DNA of 64,000 nucleotides from Austropuccinia psidii (GCA_023105745.1 JALGQZ010000011.1:34222594-34286593), one strand, 5' to 3'; positions 11,247-24,692 are shown, numbered from the stretch's first letter. Program-made: numbers and translations. Notes: generated by a model from the letters alone, not told the origin.

Positions 11247-14200
11247 TTACTTTGTAATATTGGTATTTCTAGTGTGTCTGAATCTCCTGAGGAGTTTGGT
11301 AGCTTCTGGTATATCTCTTTCTTCTAACCATTCATCTTCACAAGCTGGGTCACTGTACCTAACAACGTATTCCCTCACTTTCTTGGTTCTTAATTTTCTT
11401 TCTTTAAGAACTTTGGTAATTTTTTTAGTACCAGATGTCTCAATAGGAGGTACAACTTGGGGAACTTTATTCCTCAAGGGAAATTTCTCAATATCACTAG
11501 ATTTTTATGGTTTTACCAAGCTCACTGGAAATGTAGGATCCTTATTACTAAGTTCTTCAGATAATTCTACTTCAACAGCATTTTCTCCATGGAGGGCTTT
11601 AATAACAGAAGGTCCTGCAAAGGAGTCTTTGAGTTTTTCACATCCTTTGATGTTATTGAAGATGGTGGTGGATACTAGTACTAAATCCCCTACCTTGAAA
11701 TCTGGAGTGGAATGAGATTTGTCCCATTTATCTTTTGCATATGCAAATGAGTCTTGCATACATTTTACTGCATGCTCCCTGGCTCTGTCTAGCATTCCTT
11801 TGAATCTGGCAGCTGTAGGATGTATTTCAACCAAATCTTTCCTTAAAGAATCTTGGGGTAATTTGGGATTCCATCCTTTTTCCAAAATAGCAGGAGTCTC
11901 ATTGGTACTGGCATGGTTGGAGGTTTTGTATTCCAGTTCCAGTGCAGGTAGAAGAGTACACCAATCATGGGTGAAACCATCACTATCTTTAAATTCAAGG
12001 CTGTATGCACAAAATCTTCTTACCATGTCCTCTAAGGTTTGGATCATCCTTTCAGCCAGGCCATCAGTTTGTGGGTGGTAGGCTGTAGAGAAAGACAGCT
12101 TAGTGCCAAAGAATTGGTGAAGATTTGTCCATAGTGCTGAAGTGAATTTGGGATCCCTATCACTAATGATATTTGTAAATATCCCAGTCCATGACACTAC
12201 TCTATTCCATATCAGAATAGCTGTATCCATGGCTGTATCATCCTTGTGACATGGTAAAAAGATTGGAGTTTTACTAAATCTGTCCACAATTACTAGGCAA
12301 GATTTATAGCTTCTTCCACCTCCTGGTGGTAGGCCAGTTACCAAATCCATATGGACAATTTCCCAAGGTCTGCTTGGTTCTTGGATTTTTATCATATTTC
12401 CAAGTCTCTTGCCAGTGGATTTATTTGCCTTTTGGCAGCTGTCACAGGTTTTGCAATACTCTGCAACATCTTTCTGCCACATTGGCCACCATATGCAGGT
12501 CTTTACTTTCTCTCTTGTTCTGTCTTCAGAAAGATGTCCTGAAAAGGGGCTATCATGGCATTCTTTCAGTACAAGATTGATTAATGACCTGTCCACAACT
12601 GTCATGACACATGTGTGCTTGGTTCTGTGGTAAATTATACCATCCAGTAGGTGGAATCTTCCTTCATCATTGGATTTTTCCATACTTCATCCAAGGCATG
12701 TATTAGAAAGCTGTGTTTACTGTCTTTGTTAAGTAATTGGCATAACATGCTACAATTCTTATCTTGAGTGTAGCTATTGCTGACTTCTTCAAAGAAGGTG
12801 GTGTTCAAGTCTGTAGCACTTATTCCTTTGATTGGGATCTTTTGTGAAGCTTCTTCTGGAACATAAGCAGGATTATCAATATTTTTTGGTAATGGCCATC
12901 TGCTCAGTCCATCTGCATTCCTATGAATATTCCCATCCTTATGGGCAATATTCATATTGCCTCTGTATTCTTGTATGGCTATTTGCCATCTGAGCATATG
13001 CCTGTTGGGTGTTTTCATGTTTAAAAGTGATTTGACAGCTGTACAATCTGTTATCACCTTGAAAACATATCCCTCTAAGAAGTAGTTCAATTTCTCCAAG
13101 GCCCAGACAAGGCATAGACATTCCATTTGACTTGCCCCATATCTGGCTTCAGTTGGTTTGATTTGCCTGGATATGAAACATATGCATCCTTTTACAGGTT
13201 TGTCATTTATGATGTGAACTTGGTGAAGTGCAGCACCTAGTCCATTCCCTGATGCATCAATATACAGTTTGAAAGGCAATTTAAATTCTGGCATCAGTAA
13301 GAGTGGAGCAGTGGTCAAGGCTTCTCTTAGAGACTCAAAAGCTTTGACTCTGTCAACAGTCATTTCAAATACTGTGTCTTTCTCACACAATTTATAAAGT
13401 GGTCTTGCTATGGATGCAAAATCTTTAATGGGTTGCCTGTAATATCCTGCAAAACCTAAGAAAGACTGAATTTCCTTCTTATTCTGAGGCATGGGTTTTA
13501 GCAATACTGCTGCAACTTTGTTTTTGTCAATTCCAAGGGACAAACCAGATACAACATGTCCTAGTGCTTTAAGTTCTTTAGATTCAAAATGACATTTCTT
13601 CAAGGAGATTTTCATGTTTACTGATTGAATTTTTGTCAAAGCTCTGGACAATTTGTACATGTGCTCCTCCCAGGTTTTGGAACGGACAATAATTTCATAA
13701 ACGTAAAAGATTAACCATCCCTCTGAGAGTTCTTTATGGAAGATTTCATTCATCATTCTTTGGAAGTGTGGAGGTGCATTTTTGATACCAAAGGGAATCC
13801 TTAAGTATTGATACACTCCACAATGAACAATAATTCTCAAGTATTTTCTTGCTCTTGGTGTCACCACATTTTGATGGAATCCCTTAAGGGCATCCATAGT
13901 GGTTATATACACGGCTTGAGATATTTGAGTAAGGGCAATTTGGATTTTTGGTATCGGGTATCTGTCTGGAACAGTGTAATTGTTCAGAGCTCTAAAGTCC
14001 CCAACCATTCTAGATTTTCCATTATGCCATGCCACTATGACAGATGTAGTTATTTCTACTTCTTCATTGTGGCCTACTTTTCTTATTACACCAAAGTCCA
14101 GAAGTTCTTTGATATGAATTTCTAGAGCTTCTCTTGATTTTAGACTTGCTGGATATGCAGGTCTTCTTAAGAGTGGTGGATAAGGTCTCTCAATGTTAAG

Positions 14201-16508
14201 AATGATGTCAGCTTCATGACCAATAATTGCTCCTAGAGGTTCTTTGTCTGAAGCAAATGCTCCTCTGTGGTCATACAAAAGGGAAGGAAGTTCATTTTCT
14301 TGTTTATCAGTCAGATGAAGGCTTATTTCAGCCTCATTTAACTGTTCAGACTTGAATTTCTCTAGCTCTAAGTTGACTGGTGATACTTTGTTTACTGTAA
14401 TTCGTCTTTTAAATGGTAAAACGGAAAATGTTTGGCGCTTATTGTCTCCAATAGTAAAGTATATGTCTTTGTTTTTATGTAAATCTATTCCATACATGAT
14501 TAAAGAGTCATTTCCCAATATAAAACAGGTACTAGATAAATTTTCCATAACAACAAATTCAACAGTGATTCTTAAATTTCCATTATCATGTGGAAATATG
14601 ACAGTAGTCTCAAATATTCCCAATTCTTTCATTGCATTGCTTGCACTATTGGATTTTATACCATCCATTGGTAACAATTGGTCTTCAAAATTTGGTACAC
14701 AACTTTTAAGAAAATATTTTCCAACAAAAGAGCAGAAGGCTCCTGGGTCAAGCAAAAGTTTGGTGGGCTTGTTTTCAATCACCACTTCTGTTATACAAGA
14801 GTTACCAGCTGTATAGCCTTTCCTCCTGATTGGTTTTGTTTTCACAAGTTGTGCATCTTGTACTTTTGATAAATCAAGTTGACCATTGCACAATTGTGGC
14901 AAGTGGGAATAAGATTGCATGATGTCAAAAGTGGCATTGATATTTTCTATATCCTTTGAAGATTCAGAAAATCTTGATGACTTATCATCTGAATTGTCTT
15001 CAATTATGTCATCTTTTTCAACATCAGGTTCCTTTTCAATATCAATTTCATTGATTTTCCCCTTCTTTCGACATGTATTGGCGAAATGGGTGGTTCTTTG
15101 GCAAATATGGCACTTTCTGACTGTATCTGCAGATTTATACTTAATATTATTAGAATTTTCTTTGGGGTTTTTGTCCACAGAATTTTTCCAAGGTTTATTA
15201 AAGCTTGTTTTGAGATTCACCCTACTAGAACCAATTTTGGTTCTGGTGGTTACTTCTTCTAATATATTGATAATATCCTCTCCTGAAGATTGTTCAGTAG
15301 TACTGCTTTTCATAGCATGCTCTAAGTCACCTCCACATTGTCTCAGAATTTTTCTATGGATCATAAATTCTGACATGTCAGGATATAATGCTGTTAATCT
15401 GTCCTTTTGTTGGCAAAACCATGGTAAAGATTTTTCTTTATCAGCATTAAATTTGGCAGATTCAAAGGCTGTTTCAACTTTAAACCTCTAAGTATCATTT
15501 TCCCATTTTTTAATGATTTGGGTTTTCCACCAAGTCCAACTCTGGTGTCTATGTGCTTGTCTCATTTTGATGTACCATCTGTGAGCTGATTTGGTAAACA
15601 AGGTGTTAAATCTGGCTCTTACCAATCTGTCTGGTAATTCAAAATCCTCTTTGATCATGTCAATACCACTAATGAATTCCATATTGTCATACTCTCCTTC
15701 ACCACTGAAGTGATGCCATTCTTTAAGTCTTGGGACTTCTTTCAAAGTGCTTGGCCCATTGATGGTTCTAAGTTATGAAAAGAAGTAGAAAATTCATTTT
15801 TAACTGTGAATTTTCAATATCCAATACTTGTGGATTGGGAATTCTTGCATCTTCATTTTGATTCAGAGGTGTAGACATTCTTGGTAAAGTTTTTAGCAGT
15901 TGTTCAATATCATTCATTTTACTGTTGTTACACCTTTGTGAATTTCTTAATTCATGTTGCAATTCTTCTATAGAGCTTATGACATTCTTTTTATGATCAT
16001 CCTCTTTATATGTTACCTCATTCCATAACTCTGTTTGTTTAGTATTATCACATATAACTTCATTTAACTTGATTGTTAATTTTGATATTTCCTCTCTTGA
16101 GGTATCAAAATGCTTTTTCAGGGAAACTGTATTTGTCTTTACTTCAGCAAATGATTTTGAAATATCATCAAGGGCTTTTTTATTATCTTCTTTGATAGTG
16201 CGTATGGCTTGTTTTATTCTTGTTTTAATTATGTCATCAATATTGAATTTAGAATATTTTTCTGTTAATTCTTTAATAATGGCAGATTGTTGATTTATCT
16301 TAATGCCAAAAGAGTTATCATTAGTGGAAGTTTTGATTGTTCTTAAAACTCTTTCAAAGAATTTAAGTGTATCATTTCTTTGGCTCAGACTCAAGTTATT
16401 TGTTTTAAGATTGTCACAAATTGATGTATTTTTATCAGAAAGATGACTTTTTACGTCAGAAATAGCTTTTTACAACTCTGGAATACAATCAAAAGTATCA
16501 GAAATTAT
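11247..16508 (-). pseudogene. Element A gag-pol (ORF2), broken
   Basis: Read on the minus strand, domains run in this order. A coiled-coil region (16394-15768) comes first, then gag with Trp-rich core (15745-15376) and a CCHC knuckle [14 protein letters not shown] (~15.1 kb). The protease with DPGA follows (~14.7 kb), then RT (~14.3-13.4 kb) and RNase H (~13.3-12.9 kb). Integrase comes last, with an HHCC finger, core D/D/E, a GPF-like motif and a chromodomain-like tail (to 11247). Frame changes occur near 15.75 kb and near 12.66 kb, and a stop splits integrase from the tail at ~11.5 kb. The RT YIDD box reads YVYE (13694-13705), so both catalytic Asp residues are lost. The integrase triad is still readable (HMDLVTG, SDRDPKF, LAERMIQ). 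This is the normal order for a Ty3/gypsy chromovirus, but the copy is dead. Confidence 0.9.
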
Positions 16509-17290
16509 TTTTTATATTTTAATCTGGCTTCCTCCTTCTTTTGTAATTCCATCATGGTTCTGGCCATCTGCAATACATTTTCCATGGCATCCTGTTGAAT
16601 CTTTGGGATTCTGTAGCCCTGGCTGTAAGGTTTTGGGGCTGGTGCCTTCCCTTTGCCCTTGTTTGGAGTTTGTGGCTGCTTTTTCATGTTGAAATTTCTG
16701 CTGCTGGCCACAGGGGCTGTTTTTGGCACTGGTTTGGGTGGTGAAGGGTTATTCTTCCTTCATTCTAGTGTCAAAAGCATCATGTTTTTCTTCTCCATCA
16801 ATGGATGCCATTCATTGAGCAATTTGCAGGTATTGGGATGTCCAAGGAATTTTCTCACAGTCAGGTAAGGATTCATGCAATTCTTCCACAGGTCTGCAAG
16901 GATCTGGTACTCCTTGAACTGAAGTGCATTGTTGTATGCACTGTGGCTGGCTTTGTATATGTCCACTGAGGCTTTTTGTGGCGGTTTCAGCTCTTTTTAA
17001 AGGTAAAATGGTATTATCAGCTTCAGAATGGCCCATTTTAGTTGTTTGGAAGTCATCAACTGACCCTTTTCTTCTGTACCTGATTGGCCTTTGCCATAAT
17101 CACGTCTATTACCTTTCTGGGAGCTTCTTGAGGGGTTATAGCTGGCTCCTGACCTCTGAGTCACAATAATAGTACTATTATGATCAGAATTAACAGTACT
17201 GGCTGGAATAATGCTGGTGACTGTTGGGGCTGTTTCAATGTTTTCTTGTCTTAACAAGTTTTGAGACACTAAAATTAATGAAAAAGCCAA
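16505..17290 (-). pseudogene. Element A ORF1 (pre-gag ORF), broken
   Basis: This ORF lies upstream of gag-pol in the frame from which ORF2 is reached by -1. It contains a conserved block DIYKASHSAYNNALQFKEY ... GHPNTCK ... NEWHPLMEKK, a Pro/Lys-rich linker, and a C-terminal RIPKIQQDAMENVLQMAR helix ending at a TAA (16507-16505). Two nonsense codons interrupt it, at ~16997 and at ~16760 (the latter TGA where element B keeps TGG). Relative to B, a segment spanning the intron and nearby exon is deleted and one base is lost downstream. I recognise no known domain. Orthologous ORFs in B and C share order and frame. Function unknown. Confidence 0.7.
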
Positions 17291-17432
17291 TTAATCAGGT
17301 AAAAAGGCTATTTCAAAAAAGAAATTAAAATATAAGCCTCACTTATAATATTAAAAAAATTATTTTTTTATTGATTTTTTGAATTATAAGTATTTTTTAT
17401 ATGTTTTGAAATTTTTCAATATAAGAAAAAAT

Positions 17433-17564
17433 ATTTAAAAAAGAGTAAAAAAAATATGTCACAGGTAAAATATCACAGCTGGGCCCCCAAATGCAAGGAT
17501 TTAAAAAAGAGTAAAAAAAATACGTCACAGGTAAAATATCACAGCTGGGCCCCCAAATGCAAGG
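17433..17564 (-). repeat. 66-bp tandem duplication including the primer binding site
   Basis: Two 66-bp units (17433-17498 and 17499-17564) differ by about one base. Each contains the 18-nt PBS complement, the two spacer bases and the first seven bases of the LTR (TGCAAGG). Only the second unit joins a real LTR. Confidence 0.85.
17538..17555 (-). other. Primer binding site of element A
   Basis: In sense orientation it reads TGGGGGCCCAGCTGTGAT, starting two bases after the 5' LTR. Its complement ends CCA and folds to tRNA geometry (T-stem, 7-nt acceptor strand, C73 discriminator). A C73 discriminator and the similarity to retroviral tRNA-Pro sites point to tRNA-Pro as primer. That identity is inferred. 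Confidence 0.65.
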
Positions 17565-19370
17565 TGTCAATATGAAACTTTGATTAAAAATCAAGTACTT
17601 TTCCTCTCCCCAAAATTTGTATAAGGTAAAAGACAAATAAAAATAGTAAGAAATATTATTTTGAAGAGAAAACAAGCCAATTTTCCTGTTTATAACTTTA
17701 TTAGTATAAAACAATAATATTATAAAGACTTATTGTTTTACCAACAATAAAAATTTATCCAAAAATACTCTACAAGAGATATTTAAGGCTACAAAAGGAA
17801 TTTCTGCAAGAGCAATTTCAATTGGAATGTATTGAGCAAAGAACTTCAAGCAATTAATTAAAGAACAAAGTCTTTAAAGAGGATATTAAAGAGAAAACGC
17901 GCCCAAAAGTGACCAGAGTGAATTTGGAAACAAAGTGACAAGGTTTACAGTGATGAAAGATGCTTGAATTCACTTTTGGGGTGGTTCAGGGGTAAAAATG
18001 ATTATAAGAGTTACAAAAAATGATTATAATGATTTTTCACGTGGCTAAAAGGTTTAAAATGATTTAAGAAAGGTGGTTGGAATCTTCTATTGATTGGTTT
18101 CACAATGTGTAAACTAATTATAAAAGCAAAAGATTCTAACATGAAGAGAAAAGTAGGGCAAAGAAGACATTCTTTTATAGCCATCAATTTTCTTACTCCA
18201 AAAGTAAAATTTAATCTTGTCAGTCGTGAAAAACAGTCTAACAGAAAAGCCAATTATGGAATCATTAAACCCCTTGTTTAGACCAAAAAGGGCTGGTTTA
18301 AGCCATTTTTACACCCTTAAATCAGCAATTACTATAGCAATACCTGGTCTAGAGCCTTCAAAACACGTCAGAATGTGTGTAAGAGACGTAGAAACCAGTT
18401 AAAACTGTTTTTACTCTGATTGTTTGATCTTAATGGTAGTTTTACCCTCTTGGCAACAGCTAAAACTACCCCAGTTGGTATCAAAACCTCATCATCAATT
18501 GAGTCCACAGACCCTGTAACTCAATTCCAGGCCAAAAGTAATGAACTTTTGCGTGAATTTTGACACCACATGCCTGTCAGCAAGGATTTTGGGGGTCTAG
18601 ATCCCCCTTAGAGCTGGAGTTCCTTTCCCCCCACAAATTTAATCTTTCCAATTTATTTTTCCTTTAATTCCTCAACATGTATTATACTTAGAATTTACAT
18701 ATGTAATTCAATTTAGTTGTACAGTTCAATACAGTAATAATTGATACCTCATATGTAAATCAAAGTTCACTTATTTAATACACGCGCACATTTTGACATT
18801 TCAATTGAATTCAATTGAAAATACTTTAATTCCTCATAACTTCCAAAATATACACAACACCTAAATTTTAACACAAATTTTGGTGATTAACACTAGATGT
18901 GATGTGAATTAAATTGAAGTCTTGAGGATTTTCAATTATTATACAGAAAATACTAAAAACTTAATTTCAGCTTATTTAGAGTTGAGTTACAAAGTTTTCA
19001 CTCAGACGTGACCCCACCTGATTTTTTATGAGGAATCCAATGGTGAAATAATTTTTATATGTTGATTTATTAGATAAAAAGTTATAATAATTTTTATCTA
19101 ACTTTTTTCCAATTTTTTTTTTTTTTTTACAATTTTGTTAAAATTTCATTTTTACTTAATTTTTTCAAGTATAAATGTAATTTTACAATTTCAAAATTTA
19201 ATGTAATTTTATTTTTAAATGGTAATTAAATTTTTAATCGTGAATATAATTTTATATTTATATTTTGATTTTTATTTTAATAGTATAAATAAAATTATTT
19301 TATTTATATTTATATGTTAATTTTGTATTTGTGGTCTTTTGGGTATATGAAATTACCTCTAAGGCTCACA
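17558..19370 (-). repeat. 5' LTR of element A
   Basis: An 1813-bp partner of the LTR at 9397-11223. It starts TGCAAGGTGTC on the plus strand and ends GGCTCACA, followed by the CATTG duplication. The 22-bp palindrome recurs at 18799-18820. Differences from the 3' LTR are visible by eye, so the insertion is not recent. Confidence 0.92.
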
Positions 19371-20064
19371 CATTGTCACATCAAAATAGCAGCTTTTTTG
19401 CTATTTTCTCATGACTTAATGGGATTCTAACTTGATAACCAGGTTTCAAAGAGGTTTTAAAAGAAATATTGGGCATAGCTCAGCAATAAATAAAATCTTT
19501 CAACTTTAAACACGACAGAGACCTCATAATTTTGGTACCCTGGCTCTCTTTGATGTCTTTTGTCCCCCTCTGCTATTTTCACATCAAAAAATAGTAATTC
19601 AGGCTTCAATAATGATATCCACTATGGGTCTATCAAAGCTGTATGGAGAAATACAGTAATTTCATGTTCCACAAAAATACATAACACTATTCTTAGTGTA
19701 TATTCAAAATGGGCTTTTTAAATTACCATTATTTTGGTGCAAAATCAGGAACAAAAGTGTTCCAAATTCTTTTATGTGGTATTGATAATCTAGTGTTGAA
19801 ATATTTTCCATATTACCACCACATAGAGTAAATTTAAGCTTATTCACCCTATGGAGTAACTGTAGGTAAATTTTCAGGTATAATTCAAATCTGGCCTTGA
19901 ATGCATGGATTTAGCTATAAAAAAACAAGTTATCTATCCTTCCTTGAGTGAAGAATGACTAATTTTGGATATACAAATGACTTGTGGGTTATTCATAGTT
20001 CAGAATTTATTTCAATATTAATTGCGGCCTATCTGGGTATGTAAAATATACCTCAAGGATCACA
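19371..20064. other. Probable remnant of the 3' LTR of old element G
   Basis: After the CATTG duplication there are about 690 bp without a gene. The end (CTCAAGGATCACA at ~20064) resembles the LTR terminus of family A. It is followed by a purine-rich tract on the minus strand (TTTTTTGGTGTGGGCAAA) and then by decayed gypsy pol. The start of this LTR was not found and may lie on the far side of element A. Confidence 0.5.
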
Positions 20065-23000
20065 TTTGCCCACACCAAAAAATAAAATTGTACTGAAGCT
20101 TTATTAATGGGTCTGAGAAGTGAAAAATCCCCAAAGGGTGGTTAATTTTAACTATAAAACCTCTTTATATTATTCATATCAAGTAATTCAAAGCACATTT
20201 ATAGGCATATTCATTATCGTGGCCTTTTTACATTCCTAAATCTTCTCAAAAGCTTGTCTGAGTCAGGTATGTTGTATTCTGCCAGAGATTCATCTTAATG
20301 TATTGGGCTTTTATACCTGACAAGATATTATCTTTGATTTTTACCACTGAGTCTCCTTTATTTAATTAAATTCTTTATATTTTTTTCTTCATTCTGTTCC
20401 ACTGGTGGAACAGTTAAAGCAGTTGGGTTCCTTAAAGGAAATAATTATTTGTAAGCAGTTTGATAAGTTTTAATCAGGCTGACTGGAAAGTAGGGGTGTT
20501 TTTTTTCCAATTCACCACTCAATTCCACTTGAATTTTACTGGTTCCATGTAAAACAATAATAAAACGTCCTAAATAACAATCTTTAAGTTTATTTTGGTA
20601 TTCAATATTATTAAAATTGAAGCTGTAAGCTAGAACTAAGTCCCCTACGTTTAATTATGGTACTTTATGACTCTTTTCCCTTCTCTGTTTTTCATATTAA
20701 AAATCATCATCCATGTTTTCTCTTTCATTATGTTTTGCTTCATCAAGCATTCACTTGAAACAGGAAGATTTAGAATTAATTTCAATCAAGTCATTCCTCC
20801 TTTTCCCTTCAGGGAGTCTTGGATTCTATCCTTTTTCTAACATAGCAGGAGTGTGACCTGTGGAGGAATGAACTGATGTCTTGTATGCCAGTTCTAATGC
20901 AGGTATTAGAGTACACCAGTAATGTTAAATCCATCTGAGTCTTTGAATTTTAAGCCATAGGCGCAGAATCTCCTTATCATGTCCTCTAAAGTTGTAATCA
21001 TTCTCTCTGCTAGCCCATCAGTTTTAGGGTGGTATTTTGTAGAAAATTATAAATTTTTCCCAAAATATCTATGAAGATTGGTTCAAAGTTCCAATGTGAA
21101 CTTACGTCTCTTTCATTTATTCTTTTCATTAAATGACCCAGTATGAGAAATAGCTCTATTCCATAGAAGATCTGTATCCCTAGCATTGTCATCTTCACAA
21201 AATGGTAAGAATATGGGAGTTTTTCTATATCTTTCTACAATGACTAAGAAAGAATTATAAATTGTTTCACCACTTGGAGGACATGCTGTTATCCAATACA
21301 TGTGAACAACTCCCCAAGAGGATTTTGGCTGTTGAATATGGATCATAAGTCCAAATTTCTTTCCTGTACTCCTGTTTGTTTTTTGCCATCTTTCACAAGT
21401 ATGGAGATATTCTATTGTCTCTTTTCTCCAAGATGACCACTATTCACATTTTTAGACTTTTTCAATTGTTCTGTCTTTTGACAGGTGTCCAGAATCAATT
21501 CTATCATGACATTCATGGAGAATGGTATTTATAGGACATATGGTTCATAATGTAATTACACAAGAATTTTTTGTTCTGTAATAAACTATGCTGTCAAATA
21601 GGTGAAATCTTCCTTCAGAATATGAATTATTCCATATGTCATCCAGTGAGCTTTCCAGAGCTGTTTCTTTACAGTCTTTGTCTAATAGGGATTTCAAGAT
21701 ATGGCAATTCTTTTATTTTTTGTATGACTTTCTGAATTCTTCAAAGAATTCAGTTCCAATGTCTGTGATATTATCTTTTTTCAATTGGGATCTGTGTTTC
21801 TTCTTCTAAAGGTACATAATCTGGGTTATCAGGGGTATTGGCTAATTCCCACCTGCTAAGCTCATTAAGACTTTTATTTATATTTCCTGATTTATGAACT
21901 ATATTCATATTTCCTCTCTGATCCTGAATGGCTATTTGCCATCCCAAGATATGTCTTCTGGGTGTATTCATGTTCAGAAATTATTTCACTGAATTATAGT
22001 CAGTTATGACCTCAAAAACACTTCCATAAAGATAATATTGCAATTTCTCAAGCACCCATACCAAAAATAAGCATTCTATTTTTCTTGAACCATACCCGGT
22101 TTCTATTGGTTTGATTTGTCTTGAGATATAGCAAAATTGTCCCTCTGCTGGTTTGTAATCAATAATTTGGTCTTTATGTAGGGCTTCCCCAAATCCATCT
22201 CCACATGAATAAATGTACAAATTGAAAGGTATATTCCAATAATTCATAAGAAGTAAAGGTGCTTCTTAGAGGACTTTATTTATCTTCTCATATTCTCTAA
22301 TTCTTTCTTTTGTCATCTCAGACACTTTCTGTTGATAACTGATTCTGTAGAGTGACTTGGCTATAATTGTCAAATATTTGAAATTTTTCCTACAATAACT
22401 GGCAAATCTAAGACAAAAAAATTTCTTTTTTACCCTGGGGTATAGGATTAATTAACACTTCTTATACATTATCCTTTTCAATACCAAAACTCAAACCAAA
22501 AACACGATTTCCAAGTGCTTTGAGTTCCTCAAAGCCAAAATTGCATTTTATAAGTGAAATTTTCATACTAACTTCTGAAACCTTGTCTAGTACTCTTTCA
22601 GTTCTTTAAAATTAAAAATACCATTGTTCTGTAAATATAATTATATCATCAATATAAATACTAATCCATCCTTCAGACAATCATGTGGGGGATATGTTAT
22701 TCATCATTTTATGATAATGAGACCAACCATTCTTCATTCCAAAAGGCATTCTCTGATACTCATAAATACCACATTGAGTGATAATTATAGGTAATATCTT
22801 GGCTTTTGGTGTCAATACATTCTAATGAAAGGCTTTCAATGCATCCATTGAGGTTATTTCTTTGGCTTTGGATCATTGGAACCAGGTCTCTTGGATTCTA
22901 GGAATTGGATACCTATCTGGAACTGTATAGGTATTTAATTCTCTAAAGTCTATAGCCATCCTAGATTTATCATTATATCAAGAAATCATTACAGGAGTTT

Positions 23001-24692
23001 TAACTTCAGCTTCTTCATTATGGCCTACGTTCTTTAGTACACCACCTTGTATTAGATCTTGGATATTTTCTGAAGGCTTCTCTAGCTATTGGGCTTGCTA
23101 GTTAAGCTCTTCTTTTAAGTACTTGATGGTATGTTCTGTCAATATCAAGATTAATATCAATTTCATGCCTTCAAAAGTTCCCAATGGTTCATTATCTGAA
23201 GCAAATGAATTCTTATATGTGTATAACCCATCAATAGGATCTTACCTTATTTGGGATGATAGTTTTGGATTAATTTTTGCTTCACTGAGTTGATTTGACA
23301 CAAATTCCTCTTCATGTGTATCTTTATTGGAAGAGTCTTCTGATATTTGCTTGGGCATATTGGAAAAATCAAACATTTGTCTCTTGTTCTCTTTAATTGT
23401 AAAATCTCTTTCTTCATGCTTATTGATTTCAATACCATAAATGCTTAGGTATTCATTTCCAGGAATTACATTTTAAGAAGCACAACTTTCCAATACCACT
23501 ATCTCTTCTGTCATTCTCACATTTCCTGATGGGTGTGAAAGTATAAGGTTAGTGTCTAAAGTTCCCAAAGGGTACATATTATTACTGGAACTGCTGAATT
23601 GTATGCTTTCTATTGGCAATAGATGGTTTTTCCATTGGGTAAGTATTACTTGAAGGTAGTGTTTTCCTATAAAAGTTCAGAATTCCCCTGTGTCCAAATT
23701 GACTTTGGCTTCTACATGATTTATCAATATTGATGTGATACAAGATTCTCCAGAAGTTTAACCTTTTCCTTTGAAATGTTTGGTTTTACACATTTTGTCC
23801 TTCTGGATATTGATTAGGGTGTGGCAATCTCTATTATATTGTGGCAAGTGATTATGGACTTCAGTGACTTCAAAAAATGCTATGATTTTCTCAATAGGAT
23901 AGTACTCTCCTTGTGTATCATCAGAGAGTTCAGAATCTTTGTCATATTTTTCTTTCTCTTCAGTACACCGAACCTCTTCAATGAATTGAACTCCATTGAT
24001 TTTTGATCTCTTTAGTACAATTGCTGGCTAAATGTGGGGTGCTTCCACTTTTTGGAACTTAAAGAAAGGTCTTTCAGGTCTTCTATCTTCTTGAGAATCT
24101 TTGGGACTATCTTGGGCTCAATAAGGTTTCTATTACAGGTTTTACCAGATCTTGTCCTAGCAATGATATCTTCCATTGCATTAATATAGTCCTCTGTTGA
24201 ACAGGGTTTTAAACCTCTTCAATTGATAAGATTTTCCTAATATTTTCATATTAATAATTAAGAAGACATCTCTGGGTGTAAGGCAGATAATCTGGTTTTT
24301 TGTTTGCAGAACCAAGGAAGTGGTCTATATTTTTCTGAGTTGAAATTGGAACTTTGAAAAATATTTTCGATCTTGAATCTCCAGGAATTGCTGGTGCACT
24401 TGGTTAATATCTCAAATTTCCATCAAAGCCAAAAACATTTCATGTTATTGTCTCATCTTATAATACCACTTCTTTTCAGTTTTGTTAAACAAGGGGTTTA
24501 AATTAGGAACTATTATTTCATCATGTATGTGAAATTCTTCCTTAAACATCCCAATTGTTCTAATGAGCTCAATATGGTTATATTCTCCTTCACCAGAGAA
24601 TTTTGGCCATTCTTCTTGTTTAGAAATATCTCTTGCATAAATTGAATTTTCTCCTAGTAAAGGGGTCAAAATTTCTTTCATAAAAAGGTTTT
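20065..24692 (-). pseudogene. Element G: old, heavily decayed Ty3/gypsy gag-pol
   Basis: Short pieces of gag-pol survive on the minus strand in the right order. Integrase core and finger remnants lie at ~20.9-21.6 kb. RNase H lies at ~22.25-21.8 kb, including YGSRKIECLFLVW, and RT pieces at ~23.1-22.4 kb. A protease remnant reading LDTGE sits near 23.7 kb, and gag with WPKFSGEGEYNHIEL and WYYKMRQ at 24.73-24.4 kb. There are many stops and indels throughout. The sequence most resembles elements A and C, so it is a relative of those families. The gag region runs into the solo LTR at 24693 and resumes at 26532. Confidence 0.8.

Larger units (their letters stand above)
9397..19370 (-). mobile_element. 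Element A: full-length Ty3/gypsy chromovirus (minus strand)
   Basis: LTRs at 9397-11223 and 17558-19370 enclose ORF1 and gag-pol on the minus strand. The five bases before and after the element are both CATTG (9392-9396 and 19371-19375), a perfect target-site duplication. LTR ends read TGTAAGG...GGCTCACA on the plus strand. A polypurine tract (AGGGGAGGGAA in sense) abuts the 3' LTR at 11224, and a primer binding site lies 2 nt from the 5' LTR at 17538-17555. Both ORFs carry stops or frameshifts, so the copy is probably inactive. Confidence 0.93.
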
